Shown here one piece after another: positions 20,179 through 29,505 of a DNA stretch of 64,000 nucleotides. Below the pieces are notes generated by a model. The model saw nothing but the letters and a program-made list of their open reading frames with translations, ran no database searches and was not told the DNA's origin. Every line of letters begins with the position of its first letter. The stretch's first letter is position 1. Where the stretch lies: assembly GCF_029892485.1 (NCBI RefSeq), contig NZ_JARXVG010000003.1:124001-188000 (forward strand). Direction: 5' to 3'. A program made the position numbers and the translations under genes. Source of the stretch: Variovorax boronicumulans. GTDB taxonomy: Bacteria; Pseudomonadota; Gammaproteobacteria; Burkholderiales; Burkholderiaceae_C.

Positions 20179-20912
20179 GCTTGCCCGGCCGCTGCAACGA
20201 CGACCCCGGAGCAGCCGCCGAGGCGGGTGGCATGGCCATCTCCCGGCGCAGGTGCCTCGGCGTCGCCGCGGCTTCGGGCGTCCTGTCGCTGGCAGCGCTG
20301 CCGCAGGCCGCCTTTGCCGGCGCCCAGATCGAAGAGCCCCTGATCGATTCGGTGCGCACCGCGCTGAGTTCGGCCATCCACAACAAGGCGCCGCCGGTGC
20401 CGGAATTCACGACCACCGAGGCGCGCCTGGCCTACCTGCGCTGGCTCGGCGAAATGAGCGAGCGGCTCAAGAAGAAGATCGCCGACTGGCCCTCGCGCAA
20501 GGAATTCCTGCAGACCGCCTGGTACGAAGCCAAGCGCTCGGGGCTCGACGTGAGCTTGGTGCTCGGGTTGGTGCAGGTCGAGAGCAACTTCCGCAAGTTC
20601 GCCGTGTCGAGCGCCGGTGCGCGCGGCTACATGCAGGTCATGCCGTTCTGGACCCGCGTGATCGGCGACAGCGATTCGGCCAAGCTGTTCCACATGCAGA
20701 CCAACCTGCGCTTCGGCTGCGTGATCCTGCGCCACTACCTCGACCGCGAGAACGGCGACCTGTACATGACGCTGGGCCGCTACAACGGCAGCCGCGGCAA
20801 GTCGCCGTACCCGAACGCGGTGTTCGCGAACCAGCGGCTCTGGGCCTACGACGACAAGGCGCGCGAGCTCGAAAGAGATCGCGAACGCGAAAAGGCCCGT
20901 TCGGCAGCTTGA
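20175..20912 (+). CDS. Lytic transglycosylase (SLT domain), exported
   Basis: Periplasmic murein lytic transglycosylase of about 245 aa that cleaves peptidoglycan with formation of 1,6-anhydro-MurNAc. The signal contains SRRRCLG followed by a hydrophobic run and AFAGA, resembling a Tat signal. The SLT core starts at [20 protein letters not shown], with the catalytic Glu in VESNF, and continues [12 protein letters not shown] 20175 overlaps the proS stop by 4 bp; ATG 20232 would give a more ordinary signal peptide and is a serious alternative. Charged Arg/Glu-rich C-terminal tail. Confidence 0.88.
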   Translation: MSLPGRCNDDPGAAAEAGGMAISRRRCLGVAAASGVLSLAALPQAAFAGAQIEEPLIDSVRTALSSAIHNKAPPVPEFTTTEARLAYLRWLGEMSERLKKKIADWPSRKEFLQTAWYEAKRSGLDVSLVLGLVQVESNFRKFAVSSAGARGYMQVMPFWTRVIGDSDSAKLFHMQTNLRFGCVILRHYLDRENGDLYMTLGRYNGSRGKSPYPNAVFANQRLWAYDDKARELERDREREKARSAA

Positions 20913-20918
20913 ATCTCA

Positions 20919-20938
20919 CTTTCGCGAATAGGCGAAAG
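20919..20938. terminator. Hairpin between the convergent transglycosylase and corC-like genes
   Basis: CTTTCGC, a 6-nt loop and GCGAAAG form a 7-bp stem just after the transglycosylase stop. No T run on either side, so termination strength is doubtful. Confidence 0.35.
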
Positions 20939-20973
20939 CGGCCCTGCCCAGCGGCGCGAGCCAGGACTTCGCG

Positions 20974-22257
20974 CTAGGTTTTTGTGACCATGACCTGGTC
21001 GATGCGGTAGCTGTCGACGTCCATCACCTCGAAGGTGTAGCCGGCCCAGGTCACGCTGTCGGTCCGCTTGGGCACGCGGCGCAGCATCACCATCAAAAAG
21101 CCCGCGAGCGTCTCGTATTCGTCGGCATGCGGCAGTTCGTCGATCTGCAGCGCGCGCTGCACGTCCTGGATCGGCGTCACGCCGTCGATCAGCCACGAGT
21201 TCTCGTCGCGCTTCACGATCTGCTCCTCGTCGGGCATCGTCACCAGGTCGCCCATCACCGTGCTCATCACGTCGTTGAGCGTGATCACGCCCACCACCAG
21301 GCTGTACTCGTTGACGATGATCGCGAAGTCTTCGTGCGCCTGCTGGAACTGCTCGAGCACCTCGGTCAGCGAAAGGCGGTCGGGAATCACCAGCGCCTTG
21401 TGCAACGTGAGGCCCTGGTCGAAGGCCAGCGGCTGGCCGCTCAGCACGCGCTGGAACATGTCCTTGGCATCGACGTAGCCGAGTACGTGGTCGATGTCGC
21501 CGTCGCACACAGGGTAGGCCGAGAAGGGCTCGGCCACGATGCGGGCGCGCAGCACCGATTCCGGGTCGTCGTGCAGGAACCAGGCGATGCTGTCGCGCGC
21601 CGTCATCACGCTGCTCACGAGCCGCGTGTCGAGCTCGAACACGTTGGCGATCACCTGCTGTTCGCGCACCGCGAGCACGCCGGCCCGCGCGCCGGCCTCG
21701 GTCATCGCGAGGATGTCGGCCGAGGTGATCTTGTCGTCGCGCGCCATCGGCATGCCGAGCACCTTGAACAGCAGGTCGGTGCAGCGGGTGAAGAACCACA
21801 CCAGCGGCTTGAAGGTGGTGATCAGCACCAGCATCGGCCCGACCATGCGCACCGCGATGCGCTCCGGGTTGCTCATGCCGAGCCGCTTGGGGAACAGGTC
21901 GGCAAACACCAGGAACACCGCGATGACGATCACGAACGAGCACAGGAAGGCGACGTTGGCGGAAGCATCCACGCCGAGCCACCGCTCGAAGAACATGGCG
22001 AAGTACGGGCTCAGCGAGCCTTCGCCCACGACACCGCCGAGGATCGCCACCGCGTTGAGGCCGATCTGCACCACGGTGAAGTAGTGGCCGGGCTGCTCCT
22101 GCACGCGCAGCACGCGCTCGGCGCGCGGGTCGCCCTCGTCGGCCATCTGGCGCAGGCGCAGGCGCCGCGAGGCGGCCAGGGTGATTTCGGCAAGGGAGAA
22201 GAACGCGCTCATCGCGATCAGCAACACGATGATGAGCAGGCTTTGGGTGAGGTTCAT
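20974..22257 (-). CDS. Hemolysin-family / CorC-like membrane protein (DUF21-CBS-CorC_HlyC)
   Basis: Inner-membrane protein of 427 aa. Residues 1-190 form the DUF21 domain with about four membrane helices (SLLIIVLLIAMSAFFSLAEI at the start). A pair of CBS domains follows (about 205-330), then a C-terminal CorC_HlyC domain. Homologues take part in magnesium or other divalent cation efflux; the name hemolysin is historical and no toxin activity is implied. Last gene of the leftward hemA-prfA-prmC-grxD-cupin run, 52 bp after the cupin gene. Confidence 0.9.
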   Translation of the reverse strand: MNLTQSLLIIVLLIAMSAFFSLAEITLAASRRLRLRQMADEGDPRAERVLRVQEQPGHYFTVVQIGLNAVAILGGVVGEGSLSPYFAMFFERWLGVDASANVAFLCSFVIVIAVFLVFADLFPKRLGMSNPERIAVRMVGPMLVLITTFKPLVWFFTRCTDLLFKVLGMPMARDDKITSADILAMTEAGARAGVLAVREQQVIANVFELDTRLVSSVMTARDSIAWFLHDDPESVLRARIVAEPFSAYPVCDGDIDHVLGYVDAKDMFQRVLSGQPLAFDQGLTLHKALVIPDRLSLTEVLEQFQQAHEDFAIIVNEYSLVVGVITLNDVMSTVMGDLVTMPDEEQIVKRDENSWLIDGVTPIQDVQRALQIDELPHADEYETLAGFLMVMLRRVPKRTDSVTWAGYTFEVMDVDSYRIDQVMVTKT

Positions 22258-22309
22258 TGTGGCACGGCGAAGAGCGCCATGGTGCCATGACTCGGCCCGC
22301 GAAAATCCC

Positions 22310-22819
22310 TCAGACGCCGCCGTGCGGATGGGTCGGATCGACCCAGAGTACCGATTCGGGTTTTTCGACGGGCTCGATGTCGAGGTTCACGGCCACTGCC
22401 TCGCCATCGCTGCGGCACAGCACGCATTCGAGCGTCTCGGTCGCGCTGGCGTTGATTTCCTGGTGCGGCACATAGGGCGGCACGTAGATGAAGTCGCCCG
22501 GTCCGGCTTCGGCCGTGAACTCGAGCTTCTCGCCCCACCGCATGCGGGCCCGGCCGCGCACGACGTAGATCACCGATTCGAGGTGCCCGTGGTGATGCGC
22601 ACCGGTCTTGGCGTCGGCATGGATGGTCACCGTGCCGGCCCAGAGCTTCTGTGCGCCCACGCGGGCGAAGTTGATGGCGGCCGCCCGGTTCATGCCGGGC
22701 GTCTGCGCCGTGTTGGCGTCGAGCTGGTTGGCTCCGATCACGCGCACGCCGTCGTGCTTCCAGGCGGGGCCTTCCTCGCCTTCATGCGAGTGGCCGTGGT
22801 CCGCGTGATCGTGGCTCAT
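22310..22819 (-). CDS. Cupin-domain protein
   Basis: Single-domain cupin of 169 aa with a His-rich N-terminus (SHDHADHGHSHEGEEG), which may bind metal. Cupin motif 1 is recognisable as THIHADAKTGAHHHGHLESVIYV-like residues (metal ligands in the HHHGH-E cluster), and motif 2 as GDFIYVPPYVPHQE. Substrate unknown. ATG 22819 is placed 17 bp downstream of grxD; any longer frame would be grxD shadow. Confidence 0.88.
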   Translation of the reverse strand: MSHDHADHGHSHEGEEGPAWKHDGVRVIGANQLDANTAQTPGMNRAAAINFARVGAQKLWAGTVTIHADAKTGAHHHGHLESVIYVVRGRARMRWGEKLEFTAEAGPGDFIYVPPYVPHQEINASATETLECVLCRSDGEAVAVNLDIEPVEKPESVLWVDPTHPHGGV

Positions 22820-22836
22820 GGCGAGCCGGGGCGGAA

Positions 22837-23163
22837 TCAGGCGGGGTTGCCGTTCAGCACCTGCTGCAGCTCGCCCGATTCGTACATCTCCATCATGATG
22901 TCCGAGCCGCCGACGAATTCGCCCTTGACGTAGAGCTGGGGAATCGTGGGCCAGTTGCTGTATTCCTTGATGCCCTGGCGGATGCCGTCGTCTTCGAGCA
23001 CGTTGACGGTCTTGAGCGTCTTGGTGTCGACGCCGACGGCCTTGAGGATCTGGATCGCGCGGCCCGAGAAACCGCACATCGGGAAGCTGGCATTGCCCTT
23101 CATGAAGAGCACGAGTTCGTTGGTTTTGACGAGGTCGTCGATGCGTTGCTGGGCGTCGGACAT
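22837..23163 (-). CDS. grxD: GrxD, monothiol CGFS-type glutaredoxin
   Basis: Monothiol glutaredoxin of 108 aa that binds and transfers [2Fe-2S] clusters with glutathione, rather than acting as a disulfide reductase. The active site is MCGFS with Cys30. WPTIPQLYVKGEFVGGSDIM matches the glutathione-binding region. An AGGAGT site precedes the ATG. It sits between prmC and the cupin gene; the hemA-prfA-prmC-grxD order is widespread in proteobacteria. Confidence 0.97.
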   Translation of the reverse strand: MSDAQQRIDDLVKTNELVLFMKGNASFPMCGFSGRAIQILKAVGVDTKTLKTVNVLEDDGIRQGIKEYSNWPTIPQLYVKGEFVGGSDIMMEMYESGELQQVLNGNPA

Positions 23164-23195
23164 GGGGACTCCTGAAAAGTGGGGGCTGAAGGGGA

Positions 23196-24044
23196 TTATT
23201 TCACCGCGCGCCAGATTGCGCCCGAGCAGCGCTGGATGCCTGCCAGGTCGTCCCGGCTTTGGACTTCGGCGAAGCCGCGGGTTTCGAGCAACTGACGCAC
23301 GGCGGGGGCTTGGTCATGGCCGTGTTCGAGCAGCAGCCAGCCGCCCTCGGCGAGGTGATCGGGGGCGGCCTGGACGATCTGGCGGATGTCGTCGAGCCCG
23401 TCCGGGCCCGCGACCAACGCGGAGGAGGGCTCGTGCCGCAGCGCGGGCAAATGCAGGTCGTTGGCGGCGATGTAGGGTGGATTGCTGGCAATGACCGCGT
23501 AGCCGTCCGCGGCGCCATCGAGCCAATTGGCTTGGGCAAAACGCACCGGCAGTCCGAGGCGCCGGGCGTTTGCCCCCGCGACGGCCAGCGCGTCGGCACT
23601 GGCATCGACCGCATCGACCTGCGCATCGGGGCGCGCATGCTGCAGCGCCAGCGCGATCGCGCCGCTGCCCGTGCCGAGGTCGAGCACGCGCGGGGCGGTG
23701 CGGCCTTCGAGGCATTGGAGGGCCCAGTCGACCAGCGTCTCGGTGTCCGGGCGAGGCACCAGCACCCGCGCGTCGACCTGCAAGTCGAGGCCGTGGAATT
23801 CCTTCGTGCCGATCAGATAAGCCACCGGTTCGCCCGCCAGGCGGCGCGACAGCTGCGCCGCAAGCCCCACCCATGCGGCGTCGGACAAGGCATCTGTGTC
23901 GTGCGCCAGCAGCCAGGCACGGTCGTGCGGTGCGCGGCCCAGTGCGTGCAGCAGCAGCAACTGGGCATCGAGCCGGTCGACGCCCAGGGCCACGGCCGCA
24001 GTGAGCGCCTGCGCCACGGTGGACGGTGCGGTGGCTTCGGTCAT
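23196..24044 (-). CDS. prmC: PrmC, release-factor glutamine methyltransferase
   Basis: SAM-dependent N5-glutamine methyltransferase of about 282 aa that methylates the GGQ glutamine of RF1 and RF2. An N-terminal helical domain (residues 1-85) precedes the Rossmann domain with VLDLGTGSGAIALAL and the catalytic ASNPPYIA. ATG 24044 shares one base with the prfA stop (TGATG); a GTG three bases upstream would give a 4-bp overlap and is equally possible. Its substrate RF1 is encoded immediately upstream. Confidence 0.95.
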   Translation of the reverse strand: MTEATAPSTVAQALTAAVALGVDRLDAQLLLLHALGRAPHDRAWLLAHDTDALSDAAWVGLAAQLSRRLAGEPVAYLIGTKEFHGLDLQVDARVLVPRPDTETLVDWALQCLEGRTAPRVLDLGTGSGAIALALQHARPDAQVDAVDASADALAVAGANARRLGLPVRFAQANWLDGAADGYAVIASNPPYIAANDLHLPALRHEPSSALVAGPDGLDDIRQIVQAAPDHLAEGGWLLLEHGHDQAPAVRQLLETRGFAEVQSRDDLAGIQRCSGAIWRAVK

Positions 24045-25132
24045 CACGCGGGCAGGCTCGATTCCAACTCGGCCAGCTGCTCGGCCTCGCGTGCGGCGCG
24101 CAGCGCCTCAAGCACATCGCCGAGATCGCCTTCCATGATCGCCAGCAGCTTGTAGAGCGTGAGGTTGATCCGGTGGTCGGTGAGCCGCCCTTGCGGAAAG
24201 TTGTAGGTACGGATGCGGTCCGAGCGGTCGCCGCTGCCGATCAGGCCCTTGCGCATCGCCGCATCCTTGGCGGCGCGCTCGCTGCGGTCCTTCTCCTGGA
24301 TGCGCGCCGACAAAACCTGCAGCGCCTTGGCCTTGTTGCGGTGCTGGCTGCGGTCGTCCTGGCACTCGGCTACGATGCCGGTCGGGATGTGCGTGATGCG
24401 CACGGCCGAGTCGGTCTTGTTGATGTGCTGGCCGCCGGCGCCGCTCGCGCGGTAGGTGTCGATGCGCAGGTCGGCCGGGTTGATCTGCACCGCCACGGTT
24501 TCGTCCGGCTCGGCCAGCACGGCGACCGTGCAGGCGCTGGTGTGGATGCGGCCTTGGGTCTCGGTGGCCGGCACGCGCTGCACGCGGTGGCCGCCCGATT
24601 CGAAGCGCAGCTTGCCGAAGACTTCCTCGCCCACGATGCGGATCACCACTTCCTTGTAGCCGCCCAGTTCGCTCGCGCTCTCGCTCACGATCTCGCAACG
24701 CAGGCCCGCGCGCTCGCAGTAGCGCGTGTACATGCGCAGCAGGTCGCCCGCGAACAGGGCCGATTCGTCGCCGCCCGTGCCAGCGCGGATTTCCATGAAG
24801 GCGTTGCGCGCGTCGTCGGGGTCCTTGGGGAGCAGCAGGCGCTGCAGTTCCTCTTCGAGCTGTACCAGTTCGGCTTCGGCACCGGCAATTTCCTCGCGTG
24901 CCATCTCCGCCATGTCCGGGTCGTCGAGCATTTCCTTCGCGCCGGCGATGTCGGCCTCGCGCTGCCTGTAGCGCTCGTAGCGGCCGGCGATCTGCGTGAT
25001 CTCGGCGTGCTCGCGCGAGATGGTGCGGTACTGCGCCATGTCGCTCATGATGTCCTCGCGCGAGAGCAGGAAGTCGAGCTCGCCCAGGCGCTGGACGTAG
25101 CGTTCGAGTTGGTGGCGCAGAAAGGATTTCAC
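24044..25132 (-). CDS. prfA: PrfA, peptide chain release factor 1
   Basis: RF1 of 362 aa, which recognises UAA and UAG and triggers peptide release. The peptidyl-tRNA hydrolysis motif [16 protein letters not shown] contains the GGQ that PrmC methylates. The N-terminus [19 protein letters not shown] fits the family when the GTG at 25132 is used; the in-frame extension upstream runs into the hemA gap and has no homology to RF1. It follows hemA by 97 bp and is coupled to prmC. Confidence 0.96.
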   Translation of the reverse strand: MKSFLRHQLERYVQRLGELDFLLSREDIMSDMAQYRTISREHAEITQIAGRYERYRQREADIAGAKEMLDDPDMAEMAREEIAGAEAELVQLEEELQRLLLPKDPDDARNAFMEIRAGTGGDESALFAGDLLRMYTRYCERAGLRCEIVSESASELGGYKEVVIRIVGEEVFGKLRFESGGHRVQRVPATETQGRIHTSACTVAVLAEPDETVAVQINPADLRIDTYRASGAGGQHINKTDSAVRITHIPTGIVAECQDDRSQHRNKAKALQVLSARIQEKDRSERAAKDAAMRKGLIGSGDRSDRIRTYNFPQGRLTDHRINLTLYKLLAIMEGDLGDVLEALRAAREAEQLAELESSLPA

Positions 25133-25229
25133 GGAAGAAGAGCTCGGAAAAATGGGGGATGGATGCCGCGTGCAGCGGCAGGGCGCCTGGAGGCCGCGGC
25201 ACGCAGGGCCGGGCCGCTGACCAGCGTCG

Positions 25230-26501
25230 CTAACGCTCTTTGCGCAGGAACAGCCGCGAGATGGTCTGCGCCGTCTGCTCGCGCGCTGCGGCATCGCCCG
25301 AATGCAGTTCGGCCATGGCGCCGTGCATCATCTTCTGCGTGAGCCCGCGCGACATCGCCTCGAGCACCGCATCGACCGATTCGCCCTTGGCCAGGAGCTT
25401 GCGGGCGCGCGCCATTTCGGCGGCGCGCCATTCGTCGGCCTGCGCGTTGAGCTGCTGGATCAGCGGCACGCTGCCGCGCTGGCCCAGCCAGTGCATGAAG
25501 CTTTGCACGCCAGCGTCGATGATCACTTCGGCCTGCGCCACCGCGGCCTGGCGGTTGGCCTGGCCCTGTTGCACGACCTGCGCCAGGTCGTCGACGGTGT
25601 AGAGGTAGACGTCTTCGAGCGCCTTCACTTCGGGCTCGATGTCGCGCGGCACGGCCAGATCGACCATGAACATCGGGCGGTGCTTGCGCGCCTTGAGCGC
25701 GCGCTCGACGGCGCCCAGGCCGATGATCGGCAGCGTGCTCGCGGTGCAGCTCACCACGATGTCGAATTCGGCGAGCCGCGCCGGCAGGTCGGCCAGCCGC
25801 ATCGCCTCGCCGCCGAAGCGCGTGGCGAGCTTTTCGCCGCGCTCCAGCGTGCGGTTGGCAATGGCGATGGACTTCGGCTCCTTGGCCGCGAAGTGCGTGA
25901 CCGCGAGGTCGATCATTTCGCCCGCGCCGACGAACAGCACCCGCGTCTTGCGCAGGTCTTCGAAGAGTTGCCCGGCCAGCCGCACCGCGGCGGCGGCCAT
26001 GCTGATGGAATGCGCGCCGATCTCGGTGGAGGTCCGCACTTCCTTGGCGACCGCGAACGAGCGCTGGAACAGCTGGTTGAGCGTGGTGCCCAGGGCGCCG
26101 ACGTTCTCGGCCGCGCGCACCGCGTCTTTCATCTGGCCGAGGATCTGGGCTTCGCCGAGCACCATCGAATCGAGTCCGCTGGCCACGCGGAAGACGTGGC
26201 GGGCCGCCTCGTCGTCGTGCAGCGTGTAGGCATGCGAGCGCAGCAGGGCGGGGGCGACGCCGCCGCTCTCGGCCAGCCAGCCGACCGTGTGGTCGAGCGC
26301 GATGTGCTCGGAGGCGCAGTAGATCTCGGTGCGGTTGCAGGTCGAGATGATCGCGGCTTCCACCTGGGGGTGCCGGCCAGTGGGAAAGGAGCTGCGCAGG
26401 CTCTGCAGCGTCGGGGCGATCTGATCGAGCGCGAACGCAAAACGACCGCGCAGATCGAGCGGCGCGGTCGTGTGGTTCAAGCCAAGAGCCCAGACTGACA
26501 T
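25230..26501 (-). CDS. hemA: HemA, glutamyl-tRNA reductase
   Basis: NADPH-dependent enzyme of 423 aa that reduces Glu-tRNA to glutamate-1-semialdehyde, the first committed step of the C5 heme pathway. The catalytic cysteine is Cys55 in [12 protein letters not shown], and [12 protein letters not shown] marks the N-terminus. The NADPH domain includes [14 protein letters not shown] perfect TATAAT lies only 6 nt before the ATG with no ribosome-binding site, suggesting a leaderless mRNA. First gene of the hemA-prfA-prmC-grxD unit. Confidence 0.97.
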   Translation of the reverse strand: MSVWALGLNHTTAPLDLRGRFAFALDQIAPTLQSLRSSFPTGRHPQVEAAIISTCNRTEIYCASEHIALDHTVGWLAESGGVAPALLRSHAYTLHDDEAARHVFRVASGLDSMVLGEAQILGQMKDAVRAAENVGALGTTLNQLFQRSFAVAKEVRTSTEIGAHSISMAAAAVRLAGQLFEDLRKTRVLFVGAGEMIDLAVTHFAAKEPKSIAIANRTLERGEKLATRFGGEAMRLADLPARLAEFDIVVSCTASTLPIIGLGAVERALKARKHRPMFMVDLAVPRDIEPEVKALEDVYLYTVDDLAQVVQQGQANRQAAVAQAEVIIDAGVQSFMHWLGQRGSVPLIQQLNAQADEWRAAEMARARKLLAKGESVDAVLEAMSRGLTQKMMHGAMAELHSGDAAAREQTAQTISRLFLRKER

Positions 26502-26507
26502 GGCGTG

Positions 26508-26513
26508 ATTATA
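26508..26513 (-). promoter_or_regulatory. -10 element of hemA, 6 nt from the start codon
   Basis: TATAAT on the minus strand followed by CACGCC and the hemA ATG. With usual -10 to +1 spacing the transcript would begin at or next to the ATG. No Shine-Dalgarno sequence and no clear -35 hexamer are seen. Confidence 0.55.
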
Positions 26514-26534
26514 AAATCAGCGGCCGCACGAGGC

Positions 26535-26565
26535 TTGACGAGGGACAAATGGCTTTCCCTATAAC
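26535..26565 (+). promoter_or_regulatory. Candidate promoter for the small membrane protein gene
   Basis: TTGACG (26535-26540) and TATAAC (26560-26565) with a 19-bp spacer, about 47 bp upstream of the ATG at 26613. Near-consensus hexamers, but the spacer is longer than ideal. Confidence 0.4.
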
Positions 26566-26612
26566 AGCCATAACCTTCGCCACATGGTGGCGCCCTGTCC
26601 CACCCCTGCCCG

Positions 26613-26891
26613 ATGGACCTGCCGGCCCTCCTCGATCACCTGCTTAATTTTGTGGCACCCGCCGCGTTCGTCGCACTGGTGCTGGTCCTGGTGGGCCGGT
26701 TGCTGGGCGGGCGCCGCACGGGCGTTCCGCGCTGGTGGATGCAATGGGCGATCACTTTCGCAGCCGGCGTCGGGGTCCTCGTCGTCGGCCTGATGGCGTT
26801 CGGGCGCGACGGGGCAATGACGACCTACGCAGCGCTCGTGGCGGTCTGCGGCACCGTGCAATGGCTGGCGATGCGCGGCTGGCGCGGCTGA
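26613..26891 (+). CDS. Small hypothetical membrane protein
   Basis: Unrecognised protein of 92 aa. Three hydrophobic segments are visible: about residues 12-30 (FVAPAAFVALVLVLVGRLL), 43-62 (WAITFAAGVGVLVVGLMAF) and 68-86. Trp- and Arg-rich loops (RRTGVPRWWMQW) suggest a cytoplasmic side. It is divergent from hemA and convergent with the MscS-type gene, 49 bp away. A candidate promoter precedes it. Coding is supported by the membrane pattern and the absence of any better gene on either strand; function is unknown. Confidence 0.65.
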   Translation: MDLPALLDHLLNFVAPAAFVALVLVLVGRLLGGRRTGVPRWWMQWAITFAAGVGVLVVGLMAFGRDGAMTTYAALVAVCGTVQWLAMRGWRG

Positions 26892-26939
26892 AACCGTTCA
26901 GGCCAGCCGGCAGGCTTTTGGACACGAAAGGGCGAAGGC

Positions 26940-29438
26940 TCAGGTCGGCATGCCCGGGATCGGCGAGTTCTGCGTCGCGGGCGCCGGCGCGGCCGCAGCA
27001 GGCTCGGTGGGTGCCATCATGAAGGTGGTCGGTGTGGCCATCGGCAGCCCGGCCTTCTTGAGTTCGTCGAGGATCACGAACAAAAGGTCGCTGCGCACGC
27101 CGCCCGCCAGGCGCGGGCTCGCCACATAGGCGATGGCCTGGAAGATCAGGAGACCGTTCTCGATGCCTTCCAGCGTGAGCGAGGGCGCCGGCGTTTCCAG
27201 CACGCCTTCGTGCGCGCGGCAGGCTTCCAGGATCAGGTCGCGCACGCGCTGCGCATCGGTGGTCAGCGGCATCGGCAGGCGAATAAGCACACGGCCTTCG
27301 GCATTCGACAGCGTCATGTTGCGGACGGTCTTGGTGATGAACTCCGAGTTCGGCACGATCAGCGTCGAGCGGTCGCCCAGCACGATTTCGGTGGCGCGGA
27401 CGTTGATGCGCCGCACGTCGCCTTCGGCCGTGCCCAGCACGACCCAGTCGCCTACCTTCACCGGCTGTTCAGCCAGGAGGATCAGCCCCGAGATGAAGTT
27501 CTGCACGATCGCCTGCAGCCCGAAGCCGATACCCACCGACAGCGCGCTCGCCACCCACGCGATGCGCTCGATGCCGATGCCCAGGGCGGAGAGTGCGAAT
27601 GCGATCACCATGATGCCGCCCACGTAGCCCAGCAGCGTGGTGAGCGAGCTCTGCATGCCCGGCTCCAGCTTTGTGTTGGGCAGGTAGCTGCGCTCGAGCC
27701 AGCGCTTGAACACCCGCAGCACGATGAAGCCGACCACCGCCACCGCGATGGCGCTGAAGATGGCGCCCGGCACCAGCTGGAACTCGCCCACCTTCACGCC
27801 GGTGCCGAACTTGCCGCTGCGCTGGAACACCTCGCCCGGCCCGGTGCCCAGTGGCGCGGCCAGTGCGATCAGCATGTAGAAGAACAGGCCGACCCGGCTC
27901 AGCCCCGAAAGCACGGTGGAGGCCTGGTCCAGGGTCTGCGGCGCCAGGTTGAAGCTTTTCTGCAGCTTCTGGCCGAACGCGCTGCGCGAGGACACCAGCG
28001 CCATGAACAGGTCGTCGGCGAACTTGAACAGCACGTAGAACGCCGCGGCCACGATGCCGCTCCAGGTGAGCTGCGAGGCCAGGAAGCTCGCGAGCGCCAC
28101 ATAGCCCACGGCCACCAGCACCCAGATCGCGATGACCAGCGCGCCGATCAGCGCGACCAGCAGGCCGACCCACATCGGCCGCTCGGGCAGCCCGGCCTCG
28201 GGCGCGTCGGCGCGCAGCGCCTTCAGGCGATAGACGACGATGCCGATCAGCGCGGTGAGCAGCAGCGCCGTCAGCACATGCGTGGTCACCACGGCGGCGA
28301 AGCTGGCGTCGATGAGCGCGTTGATCTCCGCGGGCGTCCAGGCGAGCGCGGCCACCAATGCCACCAGCCACGGCAGCACCGACAGGCGCTTGGCCGTGGC
28401 GTCGGGAATGGGCGGCAGGCGCCAGGACGGACGGGCCGCCGCCAGCAGCGCGCGCCCCAGGCCGATGACGAACGCCATGAAGGTCAGCGCCTGCGCCGTC
28501 GATTGCAGCGCCTTGCGCGCCTGCGCATCCCAGGTCGCATGGGCCTTGAGCACTTCCACGAAGCCGTGCGCAGCCACCGCGACCAGGAGCACGTGGCTCG
28601 CGACGATGGCGATCACCAGCAGCGAGCGGCGCAGCCGCCCGGCGGGAAGCACGCGCATCGCCAGGCGCGTCAGCCCGCGTTCGGCGGCCCAGACGCCCAG
28701 CCATGCGAGCAGCAGGGCGCCGACGAGCGCGGCGATCACCGCCGTGCGGCTCTCGGGCTGCCATGCCTCTTCGAACCCGTCGCCGAGCGCCGACCCTATG
28801 GCCTGCAGCCGGGCGATGTCGTCGGGCCAGGCCTCGCGCAGATCGTTCCAGAAGGTGCCGGTGAGCGGCGAGGCGGCGCGGCTGGTGAGCTCGGCCTCGA
28901 ACTGCTGGCGCCGTTGCAGCACCAGGTCGGCGGCGCGCTGGCGCACGTCGATCGACAGCAGCTTGGCAAGGCGGATGTCGGCGTCGAGCGCATTGCGCTC
29001 CTTGGTCAGTTGCGCACGCTGGCGCGTGATGTTGGGATCTTCGGTGGCGCCGGCGGCAGGCGGGTTGCCCAGTTCGCCCAGCCGCGCGTTCAGGTCGGCC
29101 AGGTCGCCGGTGCGGGCGGCGACGAACTTGTCGGCCTGCAAGCCGATGTCGTTGATCTGCGCAAGCTGCTTGCGCGCATCGTCCTCGCCATTGGTTGCGG
29201 TGCCTGCAGCGGCTGTGGCCCCGGGCACGGGCGCAGCCTTGGCGAATTGCGCGCGCAGCTCGGCGATGGTGGGCGCCGGCGCTGCTGCTGCGGCGGTATT
29301 GGCTGTGTTGTTGGGATTGCCGTTGCCGGCGTTCATGCTGGCATCCGGCTGCGCGATGGCGCCACCGCACATCAACAGGGCCAGCAGGGCCAGGAAGGCG
29401 GGAAGGCAGAAGCCCGCCAGGCGAGAGGTCCGTTTCAT
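26940..29438 (-). CDS. Large mechanosensitive channel of the MscS family with DUF3772 domain
   Basis: Membrane protein of 832 aa. A signal peptide (residues 1-30, ending AIAQP) leads into a periplasmic coiled-coil-rich region and a DUF3772 domain (about 80-200). About ten membrane segments follow, and the MscS channel domain lies at about residues 640-790: the pore-lining region FGLQAIVQNFISGLILL, then VGDWVVLGTAEGDVRRI. Such large MscS/MscK-like proteins release solutes upon osmotic downshift. The C-terminus is rich in Ala and Pro. A -10-like TATGAT lies 6 nt before the ATG. Confidence 0.92.
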   Translation of the reverse strand: MKRTSRLAGFCLPAFLALLALLMCGGAIAQPDASMNAGNGNPNNTANTAAAAAPAPTIAELRAQFAKAAPVPGATAAAGTATNGEDDARKQLAQINDIGLQADKFVAARTGDLADLNARLGELGNPPAAGATEDPNITRQRAQLTKERNALDADIRLAKLLSIDVRQRAADLVLQRRQQFEAELTSRAASPLTGTFWNDLREAWPDDIARLQAIGSALGDGFEEAWQPESRTAVIAALVGALLLAWLGVWAAERGLTRLAMRVLPAGRLRRSLLVIAIVASHVLLVAVAAHGFVEVLKAHATWDAQARKALQSTAQALTFMAFVIGLGRALLAAARPSWRLPPIPDATAKRLSVLPWLVALVAALAWTPAEINALIDASFAAVVTTHVLTALLLTALIGIVVYRLKALRADAPEAGLPERPMWVGLLVALIGALVIAIWVLVAVGYVALASFLASQLTWSGIVAAAFYVLFKFADDLFMALVSSRSAFGQKLQKSFNLAPQTLDQASTVLSGLSRVGLFFYMLIALAAPLGTGPGEVFQRSGKFGTGVKVGEFQLVPGAIFSAIAVAVVGFIVLRVFKRWLERSYLPNTKLEPGMQSSLTTLLGYVGGIMVIAFALSALGIGIERIAWVASALSVGIGFGLQAIVQNFISGLILLAEQPVKVGDWVVLGTAEGDVRRINVRATEIVLGDRSTLIVPNSEFITKTVRNMTLSNAEGRVLIRLPMPLTTDAQRVRDLILEACRAHEGVLETPAPSLTLEGIENGLLIFQAIAYVASPRLAGGVRSDLLFVILDELKKAGLPMATPTTFMMAPTEPAAAAPAPATQNSPIPGMPT

Positions 29439-29444
29439 GGCCGC

Positions 29445-29450
29445 ATCATA
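29445..29450 (-). promoter_or_regulatory. -10-like element 6 nt before the MscS-type gene
   Basis: TATGAT on the minus strand, then GCGGCC, then the ATG at 29438. No ribosome-binding site. Same geometry as at hemA, so another leaderless candidate. Confidence 0.4.
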
Positions 29451-29505
29451 GAAGCCGCCACCTCGTAAGAACCGGTAAGAAGTGCAGCTGCTGCCGGTGG
29501 CAGCC

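Noticed and set aside
20974..22257. Hemolysin toxin
   Set aside because: The DUF21-CBS-CorC_HlyC layout is a metal-transport-type membrane protein; the hemolysin name is historical.
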